64,000 bases of DNA from Yinghuangia sp045039925. Lineage in GTDB: Bacteria > Actinomycetota > Actinomycetes > Streptomycetales > Streptomycetaceae. Each line of letters starts with the position of its first letter. The stretch's first letter is position 1. Made by a program: the position numbers and the translations under genes. The stretch is from contig CP108400.1 of the NCBI GenBank assembly GCA_045039925.1, positions 1,860,001-1,924,000 on the forward strand, given 5' to 3'. The notes beneath the pieces are model-generated. The model saw only the letters and a program-made list of their open reading frames with translations, made no database searches and was not told where the DNA came from. Below are positions 1 through 8,158 of this stretch, piece after piece.

Positions 1-1015
1 CCCGCAGCGCGTCCGCGAGGGCCGCGGTGTCCTCGGACGGCACCAGGTGCCCGAGGTGGGCCTCCATGACCTCGCTGTGGCCGCCCACGTCGGTGGTGAT
101 CACCGGCAGGCCGGCGCACCAGGCCTCCAGGACCGCGACCGTCAGGTTCTCGGCGCGCGACGCCAGCACGAACGCGTCGGAGGTGTGCAGGAGCCGCGCG
201 ATCTCGGTGCGCGGCTGCCGCCCGGCGAAGGTGACCACGTCCGCGATGCGCAGCCGTGCGGCCTGCTCCTCCAGTTTCACGCGCTCGCGCCCGTCACCGA
301 CGATGGTGAGCCGCAGGCGGGGGTCGTCGCGTGAGGCCGCGGCGAAGGCGTCCAGCAGCACGTCGAAGCCCTTGGCCGGGGCCAGGCGGGCGACCGAGAC
401 GAACTCGACGGTGTCGCGGCCCGCGCGCGCGTCCGGCTCGGGCATCGCGAACCCGGAGGCGTCGACCGGGTTGTGGATGATCTCGAAGCGGCCGGTGAGG
501 CCGTACGAACTGATCTTGTCGAGCAGCGACTTGCACACCGTGATGACGGTCGCGGCCTCCGCGTACAGCTCGCGGGCGCGCTTGATGCCCAGCGGGCTGG
601 GCGGGGGCTCGGTCCAGTGGCCCTGCCACGACGTGTGGTGCTCGGTGACGACGTACGGGATGCCCAGTTCGCGCTTCATCGCGACGAGGTAGTGCGCCCA
701 GTAGAAGTGCGCGTGCACGATGTCGACGGGCCCGTACTTGCGTGCCACGTAGCGGACCGCCCGCTGGTAGCGCCGGGCCATCATGACGTGCGAGACGCGG
801 CCGAACAGCCGCGACGGCCGCCAGCTGAACGTCTTGATCTGGTAGTGGCGGGGGTCGTCCGGGTCCTGCGCGAGGTACGGGGCGCCCGCCACCTGGGGCC
901 ACGTCAGCTCGTCGGTGTTCGACAGCCGGACAACCTCGGCGGCGTGTGCCGCCGACTTCACCCAGTCGGTCTCCCACGGCACTCCGGGGTATCCGACGAT
1001 CATCACGACCCGCAT
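1..1015 (-). CDS. GT-B glycosyltransferase (GT4-like), 3' end beyond window
   Basis: The gene runs off the left edge, so the last part of its C-terminus is missing. From the ATG at 1015 it encodes at least 338 residues. It opens with the strand MRVVMIVGYPGVPWETDW, followed by a VDIVHAHFYW segment and VTEHHTSW. The C-terminal donor-binding half has VSVARLAPAKGFDVLLDAF and, near the edge, the family motif around ASRAENLTVAVLEAWCAG. This is the usual layout of retaining GT-B (GT4) enzymes that transfer a sugar from a nucleotide donor at the cytoplasmic membrane. Weak GGGGAG upstream acts as a ribosome site. The neighbourhood suggests exopolysaccharide assembly. Donor and acceptor cannot be told. 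Confidence 0.85.
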   Translation of the reverse strand, partial: MRVVMIVGYPGVPWETDWVKSAAHAAEVVRLSNTDELTWPQVAGAPYLAQDPDDPRHYQIKTFSWRPSRLFGRVSHVMMARRYQRAVRYVARKYGPVDIVHAHFYWAHYLVAMKRELGIPYVVTEHHTSWQGHWTEPPPSPLGIKRARELYAEAATVITVCKSLLDKISSYGLTGRFEIIHNPVDASGFAMPEPDARAGRDTVEFVSVARLAPAKGFDVLLDAFAAASRDDPRLRLTIVGDGRERVKLEEQAARLRIADVVTFAGRQPRTEIARLLHTSDAFVLASRAENLTVAVLEAWCAGLPVITTDVGGHSEVMEAHLGHLVPSEDTAALADALR

Positions 1016-1091
1016 GCGCTGCTCTCCCCCCACAGACCGGGGACTCCCCTCCCCGGCGCCGGCCCCCATCCTGCCAGCGGGATACGCCCCC

Positions 1092-1178
1092 CGTGCGCGC
1101 TTGGTCGAAGTCGCCTCGCCGAAGTCGCCCGGCCACGGTCACCCGGTCGAAGTCGCTCGGCCGAAGTCGCTCAGTCGA
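1092..1178. repeat. degenerate CGAAGTCG repeat cluster at 3' end of macrodomain gene
   Basis: The octamer CGAAGTCG occurs five times here, separated by short spacers related to CTCGGC. The copy nearest the macrodomain gene includes its final Asp-Phe-Asp codons and stop, so the array looks like an expansion of the gene's own 3' end. No gene is visible in 1016-1170. Confidence 0.7.
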
Positions 1179-1650
1179 AGTCGTAGACCGTGACCGCGAC
1201 CCCCGCGACGACGAGACTGCCCTCGACCAGTGGTTCGACCAGCGCCCAGCGGCCCCCGGCGAGCCCGCACCCGATACGCGGCATGTGCACGGACGCGCCG
1301 AGCTCCCCGGCGCGGACCGCGACCTGGGCCAGTGCCTTGCCGATGGCCTCGTACCGCACGGGCGGTCCCTTGCTGCCCGTCCTGGTCCCGTGCTGGCCGA
1401 TCATGTTGGCCACCCATACGTACGGCTCGACCTGCACGAACTGGACGGCGCCCAACGCGAAGTCGTTGCCCGACCGCCCCCGGTACCAGAGCCGGAACGC
1501 GGCCTCGGGCTCCTTCCACCGCCGGGACACCGCGAGCACGAACCCCTTGCCCCACCCGCCCGCGTCGTTGCAGACGTGCGCGATGATCTTGACGCCCTTG
1601 CCCTGCGGAGCCGTGGCGTCCCCCTTGAGGTACGTGACGGGCGAACTCAT
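1171..1650 (-). CDS. macrodomain protein (ADP-ribose binding, Poa1/DarG-like)
   Basis: The 159-residue single-domain protein has the order expected of a macrodomain. GDAT lies near the N-terminus, IIAHVCNDAGGWGKGF forms the ADP-ribose loop, and MPRIGCGLAGGRW is the second phosphate-binding loop. Such proteins bind ADP-ribose, and many remove it from substrates or hydrolyse ADP-ribose-1''-phosphate. The Asn in CNDAGG and the glycine-rich second loop are intact, which suggests activity. It stands alone between glycosyltransferase genes, with an ATG at 1650 and stop next to a repeat cluster. A DarT-type toxin partner was looked for next to it and not seen. Role is inferred from the fold only. 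Confidence 0.85.
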   Translation of the reverse strand: MSSPVTYLKGDATAPQGKGVKIIAHVCNDAGGWGKGFVLAVSRRWKEPEAAFRLWYRGRSGNDFALGAVQFVQVEPYVWVANMIGQHGTRTGSKGPPVRYEAIGKALAQVAVRAGELGASVHMPRIGCGLAGGRWALVEPLVEGSLVVAGVAVTVYDFD

Positions 1651-1800
1651 GCGCCGACGCTAGCCGAGCGCGCGGACACGGGGTAACTCGTTTTGCGCGG
1701 GTTCGGCGAACCCTCCGGCGGGGACCGCCCGGCCTTGTTACCGTGCCTCTCGGGAAGGGCCGTAGGGGTGCGGCCCGGGGGGATCGTCGAGGAGCAGTGC

Positions 1801-2970
1801 ATGGGTCGTCGTATGGGTCGTCGCATCAGAGTCGTCCACGTCGTGTGGAGGCTCAGCACCGGCGGCGGGATCCCGCAGGTCAGTCGGCAGGTCCTGGCGG
1901 GCCTGGACCCGGACCGCTTCGAGTGCCACGCGGTCACCGCGCGCCCCGCCGCGCCCGAGGACGAACTCGACCTGCTGGGGCCGAATGTGACGGTGCATCC
2001 GCTCGGTTACACCGGTCCTCCGAACAAGGTCGAGGAAGTGCGCATCCCGCTGCGGTACGCCGCCGCGGTGCGGAGCCTGCGGCCGGACGTCATCCACGCG
2101 CACAGCGGCACCGCCCGGCACGCGCTCCCGGCCGCGCTCGCCGTACCGTCGGCGGGCCGGGTGATGGAGGTGCACGAGCCGCTGCGCGGCGGCCTGCACA
2201 GCGAGTGGACGAACCGTATCGAGCTGAACATGATCTCCCGGGCCCGCTTCCGGCCGTTCGCGCACTCCTCGGACGTGCGCGACGCCACCGCGGCCCTGCT
2301 CGGGGTGCCGCGGGCCACGATCCCGCTCGTCCCGCTCGGCGTCGAACCGCACGTCCCCGACCCGGAGGCCCGTGCCCGCGTACGTGCCGAGCTCGGACTC
2401 GCGCCCAGCACGCGCCTGGTGGTCGGCGTCGGCCGCTCGGCGCAGAAGAACATCCCGCTGTTCGTGCGCGTCGCCGCCCGGGTGCTCGAACTGCTGGGCG
2501 ACACCGGGCCCGCGGTCGCCTTCGCGGTCGTCGGCCACCAGGATCCGGAAGTGCCGGACCTGATCGAGGAGTTGGGCATCGGTAAGCGCGTCCACCTGGT
2601 GCCGCCGCTGCCGCGCCTGCAACACGCCTTCGACGCGGGCGACATCTTCCTGTCCACCTCGGACTACGAGGGGTTCGGCATCGCGGTCGCCGAGGCGATG
2701 TGCGCGGGCCTCCCGGTCGTCGGCACCGGCGTCGGCGGCGTCAACGACGTCGTCGAGAACGGCGTCACCGGACGCCTCGTGCGCAAGGGCGACCGCGACG
2801 CATTGGCCGACGCGGTACGCGAGTTGGTGGCCGACGACGACCTGCGCACCACGATGGGCGCCGCCGCGCGCGAGCGGGCGACGGCCCGTTTCACGCGGCC
2901 GACGATGATCGAGGGCTTCGCCGAGATGTACGAGAAGGCCGCGGCCGAGCGTGTCGGAAGTGGCCGGTAG
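1801..2970 (+). CDS. GT-B glycosyltransferase (GT4-like)
   Basis: The product is 389 residues from the ATG at 1801, which has GAGGAG six bases upstream. The frame is open further upstream, but that part has no ribosome site and looks non-coding. The start MGRRMGRRIRVVHVVW is followed by RLSTGGGIPQVSRQV, the acceptor-side glycine loop. The C-terminal half contains VVGVGRSAQKNIPLFVRVAA and the EGFGIAVAEAM donor motif, with its paired glutamates. It probably transfers a hexose to a lipid-linked or polymer acceptor in the surface glycan pathway. The first 24 bases are a tandem 12-base duplication offering two in-frame ATGs (1801 and 1813). The gene stands alone, 11 bases before ung. Confidence 0.85.
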   Translation: MGRRMGRRIRVVHVVWRLSTGGGIPQVSRQVLAGLDPDRFECHAVTARPAAPEDELDLLGPNVTVHPLGYTGPPNKVEEVRIPLRYAAAVRSLRPDVIHAHSGTARHALPAALAVPSAGRVMEVHEPLRGGLHSEWTNRIELNMISRARFRPFAHSSDVRDATAALLGVPRATIPLVPLGVEPHVPDPEARARVRAELGLAPSTRLVVGVGRSAQKNIPLFVRVAARVLELLGDTGPAVAFAVVGHQDPEVPDLIEELGIGKRVHLVPPLPRLQHAFDAGDIFLSTSDYEGFGIAVAEAMCAGLPVVGTGVGGVNDVVENGVTGRLVRKGDRDALADAVRELVADDDLRTTMGAAARERATARFTRPTMIEGFAEMYEKAAAERVGSGR

Positions 2971-2981
2971 GGTTTCCGACC

Positions 2982-3662
2982 ATGGCAGCACGACCCCTAC
3001 ACGAGACCGTCGAAGCCGGCTGGGCGAAGGCACTGGAGCCGGTCGCCGAGAACATCGCGGCGATGGGCGACTTCCTCCGCGCCGAGATCGCGGCGGGCCG
3101 CAGCTACGTCCCCGCGGGCCCCAACATCCTGCGCGCGTTCCAGCAACCCTTCGACGACGTACGGGTGCTGATCGTGGGTCAGGACCCGTACCCGACACCG
3201 GGGCACGCGGTCGGGCTCAGCTTCTCGGTCGCGCCCGAGGTACGCCCGCTCCCGCCGAGCCTGATCAACATCTACACCGAGCTCCAGAACGACCTCGGTG
3301 TGCCGGCGCCCACCAACGGCGACCTGACGCCGTGGACCACGCAAGGCGTGCTGCTGCTCAACAAGGCTCTCACCACCGCCCCGCGCAAGCCGGGCGCGCA
3401 CCGGGACAAGGGCTGGGAGGCGATCACCGCGCAGGCCATCCGCGCCCTCGCCGCCCGCGGCAAGCCGATGACCGCGATCCTCTGGGGCCGCGACGCCCGC
3501 AATCTGCGTCCCTTGCTGGGGAGTTCGGTGCCCGCAGTGGAGTCCGCGCACCCGAGCCCGATGTCCGCCAGCGGCGGCTTCTTCGGCTCGCGCCCCTTCA
3601 GCCAGACGAACGAGATGCTCGCGGAGATGGGCGCCTCGCCCATCGACTGGCGCCTGCCCTGA
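2982..3662 (+). CDS. ung: uracil-DNA glycosylase, family 1
   Basis: This 226-residue protein removes uracil from DNA as the first step of base-excision repair. The water-activating motif GQDPYP (Asp68) is present, followed by HAVGLSFSV. The LLLNKALT segment and the minor-groove loop AHPSPMS near residue 187 are also present. The loop is usually HPSPLS, so a Leu is replaced by Met. Length fits bacterial Ung. The ATG at 2982 starts 11 bases after the preceding glycosyltransferase stop, so it is likely co-transcribed with it, although its function is unrelated. Confidence 0.95.
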   Translation: MAARPLHETVEAGWAKALEPVAENIAAMGDFLRAEIAAGRSYVPAGPNILRAFQQPFDDVRVLIVGQDPYPTPGHAVGLSFSVAPEVRPLPPSLINIYTELQNDLGVPAPTNGDLTPWTTQGVLLLNKALTTAPRKPGAHRDKGWEAITAQAIRALAARGKPMTAILWGRDARNLRPLLGSSVPAVESAHPSPMSASGGFFGSRPFSQTNEMLAEMGASPIDWRLP

Positions 3663-3759
3663 GCGGCGCGCCGCGCGGCGGCCGCACAGGACGCGCCGAC
3701 ATCCCTCCGCGGCGGTCGTAGCGCAGGACATTCGCTTACGGCTGGCGGGATTGCCGTGC

Positions 3760-4647
3760 TCAGCCGGGCGGAACGGTGCGTCCCGTGCGCCCGCGCAGCG
3801 CGTGCCACGCGCCCAGCGAACGCGCCCTGGTGCGGGTGAGCTTGCGGTCCTGCCGGGCCAGGGTCACCGCGGTGAACTTGGCCTGGCGGACCGCCCAATG
3901 CCACACCTCGGGCGCCGACCGGTGTTCGAGGGCCATCGCGAGGTGGTTGCGCGACTGGTAGTACAGCCGCCACGGCGGTGCCGTCGCGGCGCCCACGTGG
4001 AGGGTCGCCACCAGCGGCTCGGGGAGGATGTAGACGGCCCATCCGGCGCGGCGCGCACGGATGCAGTACTCCATCTCCTCCCACATCATGAAGTACTCCG
4101 CCTTGGGCAGGCCGAGTTCGCGTACCGCGGCGGTGTTGACGAGGGCGCCCGCGAAGATGAGCACGTCCACGGGGTACGGCGAGCGGTCGGCGGGCGGCTC
4201 CACCAGCGGCAGGCGGCGGTTGCGCCAGCCCGAGCCGAGCCGGGCCACCGCCCCGGTGTCGTCGATCAGCCAGGACGCGAACATCGCGGTGCGCCTAGGC
4301 AGTTCGGGAAGCCGGCCGAGCATCGTCTCGAGCGCTTCGGGCAGCGGATGGTCGTCGTCGTTGAACAACCAGGCCCAGTCGTGCCCGTGCGCCTCCGCCG
4401 CCCGCAGCCCCGCGGCGAAGCCGCCTGCCGCACCGGTGTTCGAGGCCAGCGGGAGGTGCGTGACGTCGGGGAACTCGGCGGCCAGCATCTCGGCGGTGCC
4501 GTCCGACGACGCGTTGTCGACCACGATCACCTCGTCGACCGGCCGGGTCGACTTCGCGAGCGCGGTGAGTGTGTCGCGCAGCAGGTCGGACCTGTTGTAA
4601 GTCACGAACACCGCGGCGACCGAAGGAGTCTCGTCCGGGGTCGTCAC
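3760..4647 (-). CDS. GT2-family glycosyltransferase (rhamnosyltransferase-like)
   Basis: The 295-residue protein starts at GTG 4647 and shares the four bases GTGA with the stop of the upstream gene, which indicates translational coupling. The GT-A fold is clear. It has AVFVTYNRSDLLRDTL at the N-terminus, VIVVDNASSDGT, the metal-binding WLFNDDDHP (a DDD form of the DXD motif), and later MMWEEMEYCIRARRAGW, the ED-type catalytic loop. Proteins of this type often add rhamnose or galactofuranose to surface polymers. It is the last gene of a minus-strand block of five that also encodes the Wzm/Wzt exporter. Confidence 0.88.
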   Translation of the reverse strand: MTTPDETPSVAAVFVTYNRSDLLRDTLTALAKSTRPVDEVIVVDNASSDGTAEMLAAEFPDVTHLPLASNTGAAGGFAAGLRAAEAHGHDWAWLFNDDDHPLPEALETMLGRLPELPRRTAMFASWLIDDTGAVARLGSGWRNRRLPLVEPPADRSPYPVDVLIFAGALVNTAAVRELGLPKAEYFMMWEEMEYCIRARRAGWAVYILPEPLVATLHVGAATAPPWRLYYQSRNHLAMALEHRSAPEVWHWAVRQAKFTAVTLARQDRKLTRTRARSLGAWHALRGRTGRTVPPG

Positions 4648-5771
4648 GCCAGCCCCTCCCAAATGGTGCGGGCCACATGCGGCCAGGTCATCGTGGTGCG
4701 CAGCACGGCCCCGTGTGCCTCGGCGCGCTTGCGCAGGTCGGTGTGGTCGGTGTGCAGGGTACGCAGCGCGCGGGTGAGGCCGTCGACGTCGCCGGGCTCG
4801 ACGAGCAGCCCCGCGTCCGCGACGATCGTGCGCTGGTTGCCGACCGTGGTGCCGACGCACGGCAGTCCGCGGGTCAGCGCCTCGACCAGCGCGATACCGA
4901 AGGGCTCGCGGTGCGTGGGGATCACCAACGCGTCGGCTGCCGCGTACAGTTCGGGCATCCGGTCGTGCGGTACGCGGCCCGCGTACGTGACGCCCTCGGG
5001 CAGCGGGCCGTCCGGTGCGCTGCCGGCCAGGACCAGCCGCCATGCGGGGTCCTCGGCGTGCACGCGGCGGAAGGCCGCGAGCAGTTCGGGTCCGCCCTTG
5101 CGCTCCCACTCGACGCCGACGAACAGCAACTTGGGCGGCCCGGTGAGGGGTTCGCGGTGCTCCGGGGCCTTGTCGGCGGGGACGTTCACACCCGCGCCGA
5201 CCACGACGACCCGGTCCTCGGACACGCCGTACCGTGCCACGACGGCGTCCGCGGTGCTCTCGCCCATGACGTACACGCGGTGGGCCCCGGCGATCATCGC
5301 GCGCTCTCGGCCGAGCCAGCCAGCCGTGTAGCGGGAACGGTGCTCGCCGCTGCCGCCCGCGGGGTCGTCGGAACCGGAGGTGCCCTCCAGGCCCACGCGG
5401 TCGGTGTAGACGCCGTAGCGCACCCCGGAGGGCGGCACCAGCGCGGGCAGCGACTGCACGACGAGGAGCGGGCGTTCGGGGGTCAGCAGGCCCTTCCGGG
5501 CGACGTGGCGCTGGAGGGCGACCGGCCAGGCGGCGGTCTTCGTCCACGGGGTCCCGGCGCCGGACCGGCGGGCCTCGGCCATGGCCCGCACCCGGGCGCC
5601 GGCGAGCCGCGGTTCGCGGGCGAGCGGCATCAGGTCGTACGCCGTGACGTCGGTCAACGTGCGCATCGCCGCCAGCAGCCCGGGGGCCGAGCCGGAGAAG
5701 GTCCCGGCGTGCAGGAAGACCAGTCCGGGGGCGCGGCCGTCGCCGGTGCCGCGGGTCGTCTCGTCAGGCAC
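4644..5771 (-). CDS. GT-B glycosyltransferase (GT4-like)
   Basis: The product is 375 residues from GTG 5771, overlapping the upstream gene by eight bases and the downstream gene by four. The N-terminal half begins GLVFLHAGTFSGSAPG. The C-terminal half has KLLFVGVEWERKGGPELLAA and the donor motif around HREPFGIALVEAL, with both glutamates. TVGNQRTIVADAGLLVEPGD follows, as usual in GT4 enzymes. It belongs to the minus-strand surface-glycan operon; the sugar is unknown. Confidence 0.85.
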   Translation of the reverse strand: MPDETTRGTGDGRAPGLVFLHAGTFSGSAPGLLAAMRTLTDVTAYDLMPLAREPRLAGARVRAMAEARRSGAGTPWTKTAAWPVALQRHVARKGLLTPERPLLVVQSLPALVPPSGVRYGVYTDRVGLEGTSGSDDPAGGSGEHRSRYTAGWLGRERAMIAGAHRVYVMGESTADAVVARYGVSEDRVVVVGAGVNVPADKAPEHREPLTGPPKLLFVGVEWERKGGPELLAAFRRVHAEDPAWRLVLAGSAPDGPLPEGVTYAGRVPHDRMPELYAAADALVIPTHREPFGIALVEALTRGLPCVGTTVGNQRTIVADAGLLVEPGDVDGLTRALRTLHTDHTDLRKRAEAHGAVLRTTMTWPHVARTIWEGLA

Positions 5772-6978
5772 GTGCCCTCCCGCGCCGGGCGCGCGCCGCG
5801 CGTCCCGCCTCCTTGGCCTTGAATCCGGCGAGCCTGCCCAGGGTCCCGGCGCCTCCCGCGGTGCGCCGTACCGGTCCGGCCGCGGCGCGCTCGGCGAGCG
5901 CGGCCTCGTAGTACGAGACGAGCAGCGGCGCGAGCCGGTCGAGCCCCAGGCGTTCGCGGACCATGTCGCGCGACCACGTGGCGAGGACCTTGCGCGTCTC
6001 CTCGTCGTGGAACAGCGCGCGCAGCAGCTCGGGAAGCGGGTCGGCCGCCGGGTCCAGGCCCGTTCCGACGCCGTGGAATCCGAACCGGTCGAAGACGGGG
6101 ATCGTCTCCGGGCGCACCGGCTCGGTGAAGCCGCGTTCGCCGACCACGATGCCGGGCGCCGCGAAGGCCATGCCGCGGAGGATCGAACTGCCCATGCCGC
6201 AGATGACGTCGGCGCTCGCGTAAGCCGCGCGCGGGTCGTCCAGCGGGCCGGTCATCACGACCGCGCGGCGGCCCAGCGCGGTGTTGACACGCTCGGCGCG
6301 GGCGCGCAGGTCCTGTTCGGCCGAGCCGCCGCCGACGACCAGCGCACGGATGCCGGGTACGGCCGCGTCGAGGGCGGCGACCGCGTCGATGGTGCGTTCG
6401 ACGCTCTCGCGCTTCATGTTGTGCGCGAGCCGGGACACCACGGCCACCGTGGGCGGCCCGGCGGGCAGGTCGTGTGCGGCGCGGAACTCGGCGAGGCCCA
6501 GCCCCGGCGCGTCCGCCCGGTCGTGCGCGGTGTCGATCGGCGGTTCGAGCAGGTACGCGTGCCTCCGGGTCGCCCGGACCTCGTCGTACAGGTCCCCGTA
6601 GCCGAGCGTCAGCGGCACCGGCGGGATGTACGGCGGGAGGCTGCCCATCGACATGATCGACCCGATGGCGGCCGCACCGGACGCACCGAGGTACGCCTCC
6701 AGCGTCGGCCAGTACTCGTACGCGTGCACCACGTCGATGCGGTGCCTGCGCACCGCCGACCGCACCGCCCGCACGGTCGCGGGCGACGGCCGCACGCGCA
6801 TGTCCTCGGGCGACGCGATCAGCGGCAGCCCGAAGGCCCGCGCGCGTGCGGACAACGGCCCCTGACGGGCCATCACCCACACGTCGTGGCCGAGGTCGCG
6901 GACGGTGCGCGCGAGGTCGAGGGCGTTGATCGAGCTTCCGCCCAACTGCATGTCGTGCGGCATGACCATGACGCGCAC
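5764..6978 (-). CDS. GT-B glycosyltransferase (GT4-like)
   Basis: This is a 404-residue protein starting at GTG 6978, five bases after the ABC ATPase stop codon. The N-terminus MRVMVMPHDMQLGGSSINAL has the glycine loop of GT-B enzymes, and DVVHAYEYWPTLEAYLGA follows. The C-terminal part has VVSRLAHNMKRESVERTIDA. The usual E-x7-E donor motif is weak here: the corresponding place reads GMGSSILRGMAFAAPGIV. Activity or donor preference may therefore differ from its neighbours. The tail is rich in Arg and Ala. It lies in the exporter operon. Confidence 0.78.
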   Translation of the reverse strand: MRVMVMPHDMQLGGSSINALDLARTVRDLGHDVWVMARQGPLSARARAFGLPLIASPEDMRVRPSPATVRAVRSAVRRHRIDVVHAYEYWPTLEAYLGASGAAAIGSIMSMGSLPPYIPPVPLTLGYGDLYDEVRATRRHAYLLEPPIDTAHDRADAPGLGLAEFRAAHDLPAGPPTVAVVSRLAHNMKRESVERTIDAVAALDAAVPGIRALVVGGGSAEQDLRARAERVNTALGRRAVVMTGPLDDPRAAYASADVICGMGSSILRGMAFAAPGIVVGERGFTEPVRPETIPVFDRFGFHGVGTGLDPAADPLPELLRALFHDEETRKVLATWSRDMVRERLGLDRLAPLLVSYYEAALAERAAAGPVRRTAGGAGTLGRLAGFKAKEAGRAARARRGRARA

Positions 6979-6982
6979 CGGG

Positions 6983-8158
6983 TCACGACTCCCAGGTGTG
7001 GTCGACGTACACCGGGGCCGCCATGACGACCGCGCGCGGCGGGGCGACGAGGTCGGGGCCGGCGACGTCGAACTGCTTGGCCGGCGCCCACCCCATGAGC
7101 GGGTGGCCCTCCTTGTCGTAGATGCCGACCCACAGCGCGTACCGCCCGCGCGGCAGCGGGAGTTGCCCGATCGTGCAGCGCACCTGGTTGCCGGCCCAGC
7201 CGAGGTAGATGTCGCGGCGCGCGGTGAAGACCGGGCTCGCGGTGCCCTCGGTGACGCCGATGTGCAGCACCGCCGGTCCGGTGCGCTCGGTCGTGAAGTC
7301 GAGGTCGACGACCATCGGTGCGCTGGTGGTCGGGCTCGGCTGGTCGATGCCGCGCACGTCGCAGTACGCCATGCGCACCGGCTCGTCGGTCTTGACCCGC
7401 AGGGCCGTCTCGTCCTCGACGCTGTCGCGGTAGCCGCGCAGTGCGGCGCGTATGGGGCCGTCGGCTCTGATGTCGCCCTGTTCGAGCCATACGCCGCGCG
7501 TGCAGATGGACTCGACGGACGCGAGGTCGTGCGAGACGAGGACCAGCGTGGTGCCCTGTTCGAGGACGGCCCGCATGCGGTCCAGGCACTTCTGCTGGAA
7601 CAGCGCGTCGCCGACCGCGAGGACTTCGTCGACGAGCAGGACGTCCGGCTCCAGGAACGCGGCGACCGCGAAGCCGAGGCGCATCTGCATGCCGGACGAG
7701 TACCACTTGACCTGGCGGTCGATGGCGGTCCCGAGTTCGGCGAACTCGACGATGTCGTCGAACCGGGCGGCGACCTCGGCGCGTTTGAGGCCGAGCAGCG
7801 AGCCGTACAGGTAGGCGTTCTCGCGCCCGGTGAGGTCCGGGTGGATGCCCGCCCGGACCTCGATCAGCGCGCCGATGCGGCCGCGTACCTCGATCTTCCC
7901 GGCGTACGGGTACATCACGCCGGTCAGCATCTTCAGCAGCGTCGACTTGCCGGACCCGTTCGACCCGATCAGGCCGACCGCCTCGCCCGGTTCGATGTGC
8001 AGGTTGATGTCACGCAGGGCCCACCGCCAGTCGGCGGCGTCGCGGCGCGTGACCTTGCGGACGATGCGCCCCAGGTTGTCGCGCAGCAGCATGCGGCGGC
8101 TGTCCGCGCGGAACCGCTTCCACAGCTGCGTGGCCTCGATGCTCCCGTCAGGCAACAT
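6983..8158 (-). CDS. Wzt-type ABC transporter ATP-binding protein
   Basis: This 391-residue ATPase would power export of a lipid-linked polysaccharide. Walker A is GSNGSGKST (residues 65-73). The signature region reads WYSSGMQMRLGFAVA, Walker B is DVLLVDEVLAVGD, and the switch histidine lies in LVLVSHD. From about residue 260 there is an additional domain, rich in beta strands, in the position of the Wzt C-terminal domain that in some systems recognises the end cap of the glycan. Its ATG lies inside the permease gene (11-base overlap), so the pair is coupled. Glycosyltransferases follow at once. Confidence 0.9.
   Translation of the reverse strand: MLPDGSIEATQLWKRFRADSRRMLLRDNLGRIVRKVTRRDAADWRWALRDINLHIEPGEAVGLIGSNGSGKSTLLKMLTGVMYPYAGKIEVRGRIGALIEVRAGIHPDLTGRENAYLYGSLLGLKRAEVAARFDDIVEFAELGTAIDRQVKWYSSGMQMRLGFAVAAFLEPDVLLVDEVLAVGDALFQQKCLDRMRAVLEQGTTLVLVSHDLASVESICTRGVWLEQGDIRADGPIRAALRGYRDSVEDETALRVKTDEPVRMAYCDVRGIDQPSPTTSAPMVVDLDFTTERTGPAVLHIGVTEGTASPVFTARRDIYLGWAGNQVRCTIGQLPLPRGRYALWVGIYDKEGHPLMGWAPAKQFDVAGPDLVAPPRAVVMAAPVYVDHTWES

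Noticed and set aside
1171..1650. DarTG toxin-antitoxin system
   Set aside because: The macrodomain resembles the antitoxin type, but no DarT-like ADP-ribosyltransferase gene lies beside it.
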